From positions 1-5,447 of the forward strand of contig CALWKP010000256.1 of NCBI GenBank assembly GCA_944381295.1: a stretch of 5,447 bases of DNA, in the 5' to 3' direction. The stretch comes from an uncultured Clostridia bacterium. GTDB lineage: Bacteria > Bacillota > Clostridia > Oscillospirales > Acutalibacteraceae. Positions 1 through 5,447 of this stretch are shown here, one piece after another; the stretch's first letter is position 1, and the number at the start of each line of letters is the position of its first letter. The notes under the pieces are model-generated. The model ran no database searches. It saw only the letters and a list, made by a program, of their open reading frames with translations, and was not told the origin of the DNA. A program made the position numbers and the translations under genes.

Positions 1-2976
1 GACCTTATCTCCATCGCGGTATCTCCCGCCCTGTTCACGGGTATCTTCCAGAATATCCCCGGTTTTTGCAACGTTCCCTTTTTCATATTCCCGCAGATAT
101 TCCTTCATCGGATGCCCGGAAAGATACATTCCTGTGACTTCCTTTTCCATTGCCAATTTCTCTGTTGCAGTCAGATCAGGCATCCGCTCCATTCCATAGC
201 TTTCCCCACTCTCTGTTGCGGTATCAAAAAAACCGATCTGCCCTTCTACATTTTTTCGCTTATCATTGTCCAGTGTTTCCAGAATCCCTGCAATGTTTTC
301 CAACATCTCCCGGCGATTGTTTCCCAAATCATCCAGCGCTCCGCTCTTCACCAGGCTTTCCAGCGCCCTCCGATTCATCTCATATCCATACATTCTTTTG
401 CAAAAATCATAAAAAGAGGTAAACTTTCCCTCTGCACTGCGCTCTTCCACAAGCCGTGCAATCAGCCCATACCCCAGATTTTTTTTTTTTTTCAGTCCAA
501 AGCGGATATCTTTCCCCACTACGGTGAACCCACTCCCACTCTCATTGACATGAGGCGGCAGCACCCGTATTCCAAGCCGCACGCATTCCGCGATATAGGA
601 CGAAATTTTTCCGGTATTATCGAGTACGCTGGTGAGCAATGCCGCCATATACTCCCTGGGATAATGGCATTTCAGCCAAGCTGTCTGATAAGCCACTGTC
701 GCATAAGCCGCTGCATGAGATTTATTGAACGCATAGGAGGCAAAACTTTCCATCTCGCTGAATATTTCTTTTGCCACTGCTTCCGGAACCCCACGGCGGA
801 TACAGCCATCCACTTCGATGTTCCCATCTTCATCCTCTAACCCATAGATGAAAATCTTGCGTTCCTTTTCCATAACATCGGCTTTCTTTTTGGACATCGC
901 ACGCCGTACAATATCCGCGCGTCCCAACGAATATCCCGCCAATGTACGGAAAATCTGCATGACCTGTTCCTGATACACGATACATCCGTAAGTGACATCC
1001 AGAATTCCGGCCAAGAGCGGATGTTTGTAGGTGACTTTCTCCGGATGATGACGGTTTTCAATATATCTTGGGATGGATTCCATTGGGCCAGGACGATAAA
1101 GCGAAATCACTGCAATCAAATCTTCGATGCTCTCTGGTCCTAATTGCATGATGACATTGCGCATCCCTGCCGATTCGAACTGGAACACCCCTTCCGTTGC
1201 ACCAGTCGCCAACATCGCAAATACCCGCTTATCATCGTAAGGAATCCCATCCATCTCGAAACCCGGCTGCTCTTTTCGGATTTCCTGACAGGCGTCGTCA
1301 ATCACCGATAGGTTGCGCAGCCCCAGGAAGTCCATCTTCAAAAGTCCAAGCTCTTCCAGCGTGGTCATTGTGTACTGGGTCACAACAGAATCCCCGTTCC
1401 GTGCCAGCGGTACATAGTCGCTCACCGGCCTGTCCGTGATTACCACCCCCGCCGCATGGGTCGAGGTATTCCGAGGCATTCCTTCGATCTTCCGGGCCAT
1501 ATCAATCAATTCATGGATCTGGAAATCGGAATCATAGCGCTCTTTCAGTTCCCGCGAAATCGACAGAGCCCGTTCCAGCGTAATATTCAATTCCATGGGC
1601 ACCAATTTTGCCACTGCATCGGCTGTTGCATAGGGAATCGCCATGGCACGTGCCACATCACGCAGCGAACCGCGCGCCGCCATCGTACCAAACGTCACGA
1701 TTTGCGCCACGTGGTCACTCCCATATTTCCGCACGACATAATCGATGATCTCCTGACGGCGTTCATCACTGAAATCAATATCAAAGTCGGGCATACTGAC
1801 CCGCTCCGGATTGAGAAACCGCTCGAACAGCAGGTCATACCGCAAAGGATCGATGCCAGTGATGCCAATACAATATGCCGCCAGGCTTCCTGCTCCGGAA
1901 CCTCTTCCTGGTCCCACAGGGATTCCGACAGATTTCGCATAACGCACAAAATCATGCACGATCAGATAATAGTTGACGTATCCCATTTTTTCAATCGTAG
2001 AAAGCTCATATTCCAGACGCTCTACAATATCCGGGGCAGGATTCTCCCCATAATAGCGGTGTAATCCTGCAAAACACTGGTCGCGGAAATATTCTGTATT
2101 ATCCTGGCCGTTCGGCGTATCAAAATGAGGTAGTTTCGTATGTCCAAACTCAAATTCCACCCGACAGCGGTCCGCGATTTTGACGGTATTGTCAAATGCT
2201 TCGGGACATTCCGGAAACAATTCTCTCATTTCTTCTTCACTTTTATAGTAAAACTGGTCCGAGCCGAATTCCATCCCATCTTTGTCTTCGATCGTATGGT
2301 TGGTCTGGATGCACAAAAGTATCTTATGCATCTGGGTATCTTCCCGGCTGATATAATGACAGTCATTCGTCGCAACCAACGGAATCCCTGTTTCCCGGGA
2401 AATTTGGATAATCTGGGGATTGATCAGCTTTTGTTCCCGCAAGCCATGGTCCTGAAGTTCGAGAAAAAAATTCCCCTTCCCAAAAATCTGTTCATACCGC
2501 TCCGCCGCAGCTTTCGCTCCATCATAATCGTTTGCCAAAAGAGCCCGCGGAATTTCTCCCGCAAGGCATGCCGAAAGCGCGATCAGACCTTCATGATACT
2601 GTTCCAGCAGTTCAAAATCCACGCGGGGTTTCCCGTAAAATCCTTCTACCCATGCCTTTGACACCATCTGCGTCAAATTCCGGTATCCCTCATTGTTTTC
2701 GCACAGCAATACCAAATGGCGATGTTCGGAATCCAAACCGTGTACTTTATCATGACGCGTTCGGCTTGCTACATAGACTTCACAGCCAATCACCGGTTTA
2801 ATCCCGCGTTTCTTCGCTGCTTTATAAAAGTCTACTACCCCATACATCACGCCATGATCGGTCACCGCTACCGCAGAATGTCCCATCTCCTTCGCTGTGT
2901 CCAGCAGCCTTTCTATTCGACATGCCCCGTCCAAAAGGCTATATTCGGTATGCAGATGCAGATGCACAAAAGCCAT
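1..2976 (-). CDS. dnaE: DNA polymerase III subunit alpha, DnaE type (3' end outside window)
   Basis: Catalytic subunit of a C-family replicative DNA polymerase, adding dNTPs at the replication fork; acts in the cytoplasm with the beta clamp. I translated it from the ATG at 2976 to the window edge: 992 residues open without a stop. The family is usually about 1,150-1,170 aa, so roughly 160-180 C-terminal residues (OB-fold and end) are missing. An N-terminal PHP domain (about 1-215) opens with HLHLHTEYS and keeps a likely complete metal-ligand set (H7, H9, D16, H41, E66, H87, C137, D205, H207), suggesting an active PHP phosphoesterase. The palm follows, with GPGRGSGAGS (355-364), catalytic PDFDIDF (D399, D401), STHAAGVV (505-512) and KMDFLG (D549). 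Fingers and a helix-hairpin-helix region near SLVKSGALDDLG come next. There is no PolC-type exonuclease insert, so this is DnaE rather than PolC. The start lies 15 nt after whiA with a GAGGA site. Residues 829-832 are KKKK, encoded by an A14 run. Confidence 0.97.
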   Translation of the reverse strand, partial: MAFVHLHLHTEYSLLDGACRIERLLDTAKEMGHSAVAVTDHGVMYGVVDFYKAAKKRGIKPVIGCEVYVASRTRHDKVHGLDSEHRHLVLLCENNEGYRNLTQMVSKAWVEGFYGKPRVDFELLEQYHEGLIALSACLAGEIPRALLANDYDGAKAAAERYEQIFGKGNFFLELQDHGLREQKLINPQIIQISRETGIPLVATNDCHYISREDTQMHKILLCIQTNHTIEDKDGMEFGSDQFYYKSEEEMRELFPECPEAFDNTVKIADRCRVEFEFGHTKLPHFDTPNGQDNTEYFRDQCFAGLHRYYGENPAPDIVERLEYELSTIEKMGYVNYYLIVHDFVRYAKSVGIPVGPGRGSGAGSLAAYCIGITGIDPLRYDLLFERFLNPERVSMPDFDIDFSDERRQEIIDYVVRKYGSDHVAQIVTFGTMAARGSLRDVARAMAIPYATADAVAKLVPMELNITLERALSISRELKERYDSDFQIHELIDMARKIEGMPRNTSTHAAGVVITDRPVSDYVPLARNGDSVVTQYTMTTLEELGLLKMDFLGLRNLSVIDDACQEIRKEQPGFEMDGIPYDDKRVFAMLATGATEGVFQFESAGMRNVIMQLGPESIEDLIAVISLYRPGPMESIPRYIENRHHPEKVTYKHPLLAGILDVTYGCIVYQEQVMQIFRTLAGYSLGRADIVRRAMSKKKADVMEKERKIFIYGLEDEDGNIEVDGCIRRGVPEAVAKEIFSEMESFASYAFNKSHAAAYATVAYQTAWLKCHYPREYMAALLTSVLDNTGKISSYIAECVRLGIRVLPPHVNESGSGFTVVGKDIRFGLKKKKNLGYGLIARLVEERSAEGKFTSFYDFCKRMYGYEMNRRALESLVKSGALDDLGNNRREMLENIAGILETLDNDKRKNVEGQIGFFDTATESGESYGMERMPDLTATEKLAMEKEVTGMYLSGHPMKEYLREYEKGNVAKTGDILEDTREQGGRYRDGDKV
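479..492 (-). repeat. A14 homopolymer within dnaE (T14 on the plus strand)
   Basis: Fourteen consecutive T on the plus strand read as fourteen A in the dnaE message. In the dnaE frame they give four AAA codons (K829-K832) plus the first two bases of the AAT codon for N833, within FGLKKKKNLGYG. The frame is intact on both sides, with recognisable DnaE sequence before (SGFTVVGKDIRFGL) and after (LIARLVEERSAEGKF). No other homopolymer I noticed in the window exceeds 7. Losing or gaining one A leads to a stop after 6 or 24 codons past the run (stops at 464-462 and 409-407). Confidence 0.95.
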
Positions 2977-2984
2977 GATTCACA

Positions 2985-2989
2985 TCCTC
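2985..2989 (-). promoter_or_regulatory. Ribosome binding site of dnaE
   Basis: GAGGA on the minus strand, 8 nt before the dnaE ATG at 2976. It lies inside the 15-nt whiA-dnaE spacer just after the whiA TGA, so ribosomes finishing whiA could reinitiate here. It fixes the start that gives the expected MAFVHLHLHTEYS N-terminus. Confidence 0.8.
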
Positions 2990-2991
2990 AT

Positions 2992-3909
2992 TCATAATAA
3001 ATCTTCCGCCAGTTCCAACAGCCGATTCAATCTATGGTTGACTCCCGACCGGCTGATCGGCGCCGATAAACTCCCGCCCAACTCCCTGAGCGACATTTCC
3101 GGATTTTCTATGCGCAGCACTGCGATTTCCCGCAAATCTTCCGGAAGAGAATCCAACCCCATCTTCTCTTCAATTTTCCGAATTGCCATAATCTGTTTCG
3201 CTGCTGCTGACGCTGTTTTATCTATATTAGCAGATTCAAAGTTCATTTTCCGGTTGATATTGTTCCGTACCTCTTTGACCATCTTTACCTGCATCAGCTC
3301 CATGGCTGATTTTGGCGCACCCAGATAGGTCAATAAGTCTGCGATCTGTTCACTGTCCTTCAAATAAACTACATACGCACCTTTTCTCGCCACAAGAGCC
3401 GCCTGTACCGAGATTCCTTCCAGGTCATTCAATACGTGCAGCAAATCTTTTGCCAAATTCATGTGTGGCACCAAAAATTCAAGATGATAATCTTTTTTCG
3501 GGTCCGTTACCGTACCGCATGACAAAAAGGCCCCCCTTAGGAACGATGCTGTACAACAAGGGGAGTCCAAATTTGCTAAATTCACGCGCAGGCTGATTTC
3601 TTTTCCCGTATACCCAAAACAGTTCACAAGCAGTTCCCTTTCGTTTCCTCCGTCAACTGACACGGTATACATCGTTCCTTCCCGGCTGCGCCGCATCGCC
3701 GAAGAAACATTCACCACGCATCCTGCTACCTCCGCCGCAAGCTGTGCCGCTCGCCGGGCAGTCGCTCCATGTTCCGTTGTCAACAACACGGATTCCAACG
3801 AAAAACTCCGCGCAAACAAGAATATTCCATAACATTCCGCCTTTCGGCAGCAATCTTTCCCCTCTTCCGTACGGCACATTTCTCGTTTGGCTTCCGATGA
3901 AAATGACAT
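2992..3909 (-). CDS. whiA: DNA-binding protein WhiA (sporulation/division regulator family)
   Basis: A 305-aa WhiA protein, full length for the family. WhiA has an N-terminal region related to LAGLIDADG homing endonucleases but without nuclease activity, and a C-terminal helix-turn-helix. In Streptomyces it activates sporulation-septation genes; in Bacillus subtilis it binds the nucleoid and affects cell division and chromosome segregation. Seen here: the N-terminus MSFSSEAKREM, a degenerate LAGLIDADG-like segment FLRGAFLSCGTVTDP (123-137) followed by YHLEF, a KMVKEVRNNINRKMNFESANIDK linker (209-231), and a C-terminal HTH with MSLRELGGSL and SRSGVNHRLNRL (272-298). Nine cysteines are present, four of them between residues 12 and 26. 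The ATG at 3909 is supported by GGAGG 7 nt upstream. rapZ ends 18 nt upstream and dnaE starts 15 nt downstream, implying one transcript. The partner genes yvcK and crh/ptsH, which often neighbour whiA in Bacillota, are absent here. Its exact role in this organism is inferred from the family. Confidence 0.97.
   Translation of the reverse strand: MSFSSEAKREMCRTEEGKDCCRKAECYGIFLFARSFSLESVLLTTEHGATARRAAQLAAEVAGCVVNVSSAMRRSREGTMYTVSVDGGNERELLVNCFGYTGKEISLRVNLANLDSPCCTASFLRGAFLSCGTVTDPKKDYHLEFLVPHMNLAKDLLHVLNDLEGISVQAALVARKGAYVVYLKDSEQIADLLTYLGAPKSAMELMQVKMVKEVRNNINRKMNFESANIDKTASAAAKQIMAIRKIEEKMGLDSLPEDLREIAVLRIENPEMSLRELGGSLSAPISRSGVNHRLNRLLELAEDLL
3867..3874. repeat. Perfect 8-bp palindrome CCGTACGG, copy 2 (inside whiA)
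   Basis: CCGTACGG lies within whiA codons 12-15 (end of Cys12, Arg13, Thr14, start of Glu15). It is identical to the copy at 3920-3927, 53 bp away centre to centre. Because the sequence is self-complementary, the two copies could pair in the mRNA as an 8-bp stem around the whiA start. Presence is certain; function is not known. Confidence 0.6.
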
Positions 3910-3916
3910 CTCCGCA

Positions 3917-3921
3917 CCTCC
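3917..3921 (-). promoter_or_regulatory. Ribosome binding site of whiA
   Basis: GGAGG on the minus strand with a 7-nt spacer (TGCGGAG) to the whiA ATG at 3909. Its first two G residues are the last two bases of the palindrome at 3920-3927, so base pairing of that palindrome would partly mask this site. Confidence 0.88.
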
Positions 3922-3927
3922 GTACGG
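3920..3927. repeat. Perfect 8-bp palindrome CCGTACGG, copy 1 (rapZ-whiA spacer)
   Basis: CCGTACGG begins directly after the rapZ TGA and runs into the whiA Shine-Dalgarno. It is the only sequence in the 18-nt spacer besides the ribosome binding site and its spacing. With the copy at 3867-3874 it brackets the whiA start codon. It may be an operator half, an mRNA stem or chance. Confidence 0.6.
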
Positions 3928-4788
3928 TCAAGATTTCCGAATATCCCGGTGGTGGACACTGGTACGCTTACCAGCCTCCATCAGGTGAATATATAAATAT
4001 TGAGCCAACGCCACTGAACGGTGGTGTCCTCCGGTACATCCTATCGCCACCACCAGCTGGCTTTTCCCTTCATTACAATACAGAGGAATCATGTAATCGA
4101 TCAGGTCAATCCATCGTTTCAGGAACCCTTGTGTCTGTTCCCATTGCATGACATATTCCCTTACCGGATCATCCAATCCTGTAAGATTTTTTAATTCCTC
4201 TACGTAATAGGGATTGGGCAGGCACCGCACATCAAACACCAAATCAGCTTCTGCAGGAATGCCGTATTTAAAACCAAACGATACGCAGTTAATCATCAAA
4301 GCAGCCGACGAATCTCCCAAAAACAGATTGGAAATCCGTTCTTTCAACTGTGCCGGGGAAAGATAAGAAGTATCGATAATGTAATCAGCTCGTTCCCGGA
4401 CCGGTTTTAAGATTTCACGTTCTCCTTCGACCGCCAAATCCAAAGCTCCGTGGTAGTTTTGTGCCAGCGGATGTTTCCGACGGGTTTCTTTAAAGCGATT
4501 AATCAGCACAACATCACTGGCATCCAGGAACAAGAGTTTATATTCCCGGCCTTCCTCTTGAAACTGTGTTAAAACCTCTTCCAGACTGCTGAACATCTTC
4601 CCTCCGCGGATATCTGTAACAACAGCTACCCTCTGGAAGCCAGATTTCACTTGCTGAAACAGTTCATAAAATGTTGCAATTAATTTCGGCGGGATATTGT
4701 CTACACAATAAAATCCGATATCCTCCAGCGCATCTACTGCCCTGGATTTTCCTGCCCCGGAAAGCCCTGTAACGATAATAAATTCCAT
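3928..4788 (-). CDS. rapZ: RapZ/YvcJ family nucleotide-binding protein (RNase adapter family)
   Basis: A 286-aa RapZ/YvcJ protein, full length. In E. coli RapZ binds the sRNAs GlmZ/GlmY and glucosamine-6-phosphate, presenting GlmZ to RNase E to control GlmS. In B. subtilis YvcJ hydrolyses nucleotides and influences competence; the GlmZ partners are not known in Bacillota, so the RNA role here is uncertain. The N-terminal P-loop domain has Walker A GLSGAGKS (8-15), FYCVDNIPP (26-34) and a Walker B-like VVTDIRGG (56-63). The C-terminal domain carries SFGFKYGIP (170-178), DLVFDVRCLPNP (182-193) and GCTGGHHRSVALA (250-262), then a basic tail ending HHRDIRKS. I chose the ATG at 4788 over the in-frame ATG at 4800: it has GGAGG 5 nt upstream and places the Walker A at the usual distance, whereas the 4800 start has no good site. 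With murB immediately upstream, a link to amino-sugar and cell-wall precursor supply is attractive but inferred. Confidence 0.96.
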   Translation of the reverse strand: MEFIIVTGLSGAGKSRAVDALEDIGFYCVDNIPPKLIATFYELFQQVKSGFQRVAVVTDIRGGKMFSSLEEVLTQFQEEGREYKLLFLDASDVVLINRFKETRRKHPLAQNYHGALDLAVEGEREILKPVRERADYIIDTSYLSPAQLKERISNLFLGDSSAALMINCVSFGFKYGIPAEADLVFDVRCLPNPYYVEELKNLTGLDDPVREYVMQWEQTQGFLKRWIDLIDYMIPLYCNEGKSQLVVAIGCTGGHHRSVALAQYLYIHLMEAGKRTSVHHRDIRKS

Positions 4789-4793
4789 GATTT

Positions 4794-4798
4794 CCTCC
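4794..4798 (-). promoter_or_regulatory. Ribosome binding site of rapZ (decides the start)
   Basis: GGAGG on the minus strand, five bases (AAATC) before the ATG at 4788. It overlaps the alternative in-frame ATG at 4800-4798, which would be read as MEEIMEF; the site is therefore more likely to serve the downstream ATG. It sits immediately after the murB stop, allowing coupled translation. Confidence 0.85.
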
Positions 4799-4799
4799 A

Positions 4800-5447
4800 T
4801 CAGCGCCCCAAGCGCTTCACTTCACATTCCAGCCGAACACCTGTTTGTGCAAACACACGTTCCTGAATCAGTTCAATCAATTTCAAGACGTCGTTACAGG
4901 TAGCTCCACCACTGTTCACAATAAATCCTGCATGCTTCTCGCTGACCATTGCGCCGCCGACCCGGCATCCTTTTAACCCACACTGCTCGATCAAAGCTCC
5001 GGCGAAATGGCCCTGCGGACGTTTAAACACACTTCCTGCACTCGGGTACTCCAAAGGTTGTTTTGCCTTTCTGCGGCTGTAATAGTCTTCCATCATCCGG
5101 CGTATCTCTTCCGGATTTCCTGGCTGTAAGACCAACTCCGTCCAGAGGATGACATCTCCTTGTTCCTGATAAATACTATGGCGATAGGAAAAAGCAAGTT
5201 CTTCCTTGGTGAATGTCCCCAAAGTACCGTCCAAAGACGCATGGCCGCAGATATCCACCAGCTGTCCGATCTCTCCGCCATAAGCCCCCGCATTCATATA
5301 CACTGCGCCGCCGATAGAACCCGGAATCCCCCACAAAAATTCCATTCCTGTAAGGGACTCTTTCTGCGCGAACGAGCAAGCCGATAACACCGATGCCGCC
5401 GCTCCTGCGATGATCCCCTTCTCTGTCCGGCGCACTTTTTTAAACCC
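4800..5447 (-). CDS. murB: UDP-N-acetylmuramate dehydrogenase (MurB), 5' end outside window
   Basis: FAD enzyme that reduces UDP-GlcNAc-enolpyruvate to UDP-MurNAc with NADPH, the second committed step of cytoplasmic peptidoglycan precursor synthesis. The last 215 residues are visible. The family is about 300 aa, so about 85-90 N-terminal residues, including part of the FAD-binding domain, lie beyond the edge. The frame is open to position 5447 (GFKKVRRTEKG), so the GTG at 5435 is not the true start. Motifs, in visible-fragment numbering: GIPGSIGGAVYMNAGAYGGE (40-59, FAD region), FSYRHS (86-91, substrate-binding Arg), YPSAGSVFKRP (134-144) holding the probable catalytic Ser139, CGLKGCRVGGAMVSEKHAGF (156-175) and a terminal RLECEV with conserved glutamates. 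GSVF followed directly by the AGALIEQCGL region fits the type II MurB, without the extra tyrosine loop of E. coli. The TGA at 4802-4800 lies 11 nt before the rapZ start. No frameshift is seen. Confidence 0.97.
   Translation of the reverse strand, partial: GFKKVRRTEKGIIAGAAASVLSACSFAQKESLTGMEFLWGIPGSIGGAVYMNAGAYGGEIGQLVDICGHASLDGTLGTFTKEELAFSYRHSIYQEQGDVILWTELVLQPGNPEEIRRMMEDYYSRRKAKQPLEYPSAGSVFKRPQGHFAGALIEQCGLKGCRVGGAMVSEKHAGFIVNSGGATCNDVLKLIELIQERVFAQTGVRLECEVKRLGR
4802..4816 (-). other. Small inverted repeat at the murB-rapZ junction
   Basis: AGCGC and GCGCT arms (5 bp) separated by 5 nt, covering the last murB codons and touching its stop, with the rapZ Shine-Dalgarno 3 nt downstream. 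There is no T-run, so it is not an intrinsic terminator. It could fold in the mRNA and influence coupled initiation, or be a by-product of coding sequence. Confidence 0.35.

Noticed and set aside
462..495. Possible frameshift or pseudogenisation of dnaE at the homopolymer
   Set aside because: I checked codon by codon: with 14 A the frame before (DIRFGL) and after (NLGYGLIARLVEE) is the same, so dnaE is intact as given.
112..840. Long plus-strand ORF of 242 codons
   Set aside because: It is antisense to dnaE, which has unbroken, clearly conserved family sequence through the same interval. It has no Shine-Dalgarno I could see and no recognisable protein motif.
1456..2064. Plus-strand ORF of 202 codons
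   Set aside because: It lies opposite the catalytic palm of dnaE (PDFDIDF, GPGRGSGAGS); its composition is what the antisense of conserved coding sequence gives.
2950..2966. Short tandem GATGCA-like repeat near the dnaE start
   Set aside because: It is simply the codons of the conserved HLHLH PHP motif.
2140..2997. Several overlapping plus-strand ORFs opposite the PHP domain
   Set aside because: They overlap each other in different frames and lie antisense to dnaE, so they are shadows.
3530..3536. Run of C next to a run of A within whiA, suggestive of a frameshift site
   Set aside because: It encodes the conserved LRGAFL segment of WhiA in frame; the runs are short and unremarkable.
3955..3959. 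GACAC, the core of the Streptomyces WhiA binding site, in the 3' end of rapZ
   Set aside because: A 5-mer is expected by chance several times in this length, and it is explained by the conserved codons of the SVHHRD segment. No supporting symmetry was seen.
3744..4151. Plus-strand ORF spanning the rapZ-whiA junction
   Set aside because: It is antisense to two well-supported genes, has no family resemblance and no convincing ribosome binding site.

Overview
The window is a stretch of core chromosome from a low-to-mid GC Bacillota, most likely class Clostridia. This is inferred from the whiA and rapZ neighbours, a PHP-containing DnaE without a proofreading exonuclease insert, strong GGAGG-type ribosome binding sites and mixed codon use. 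A gut-type Lachnospiraceae or close relative is plausible but cannot be proved from this sequence. There are no signs of mobile elements, phage, CRISPR, tRNA or rRNA.

All four genes lie on the minus strand and fill essentially the whole window. In transcription order (right to left) they are the 3' part of murB (5447-4800, 5' end outside the window), rapZ/yvcJ (4788-3928), whiA (3909-2992) and the 5' part of dnaE (2976 to position 1, 3' end outside). The gaps are tiny: the murB stop lies 11 nt before the rapZ start, 18 nt separate rapZ and whiA, and 15 nt separate whiA and dnaE. Each gene has its own Shine-Dalgarno. No terminator or convincing promoter is visible between them, so they probably form one co-transcribed, translationally coupled operon. 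No stretch longer than 300 bases lacks a gene. All sizeable plus-strand ORFs are antisense shadows.

Functionally the operon joins cell-wall precursor synthesis (MurB), a nucleotide-binding RNA-adapter or regulatory protein (RapZ), a sporulation/division-linked DNA-binding protein (WhiA) and chromosome replication (DnaE).

The most unusual item is a perfect 14-base poly-A run in the dnaE coding strand (479-492). It stays in frame and encodes Lys-Lys-Lys-Lys-Asn where family members normally have a hydrophobic triplet before Lys-Asn. It is a strong candidate slippage site or a sequencing/assembly artefact. A second, weaker oddity is a pair of identical 8-bp palindromes bracketing the whiA start codon. 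Otherwise the region looks ordinary, and I do not see a new multi-gene system in it.
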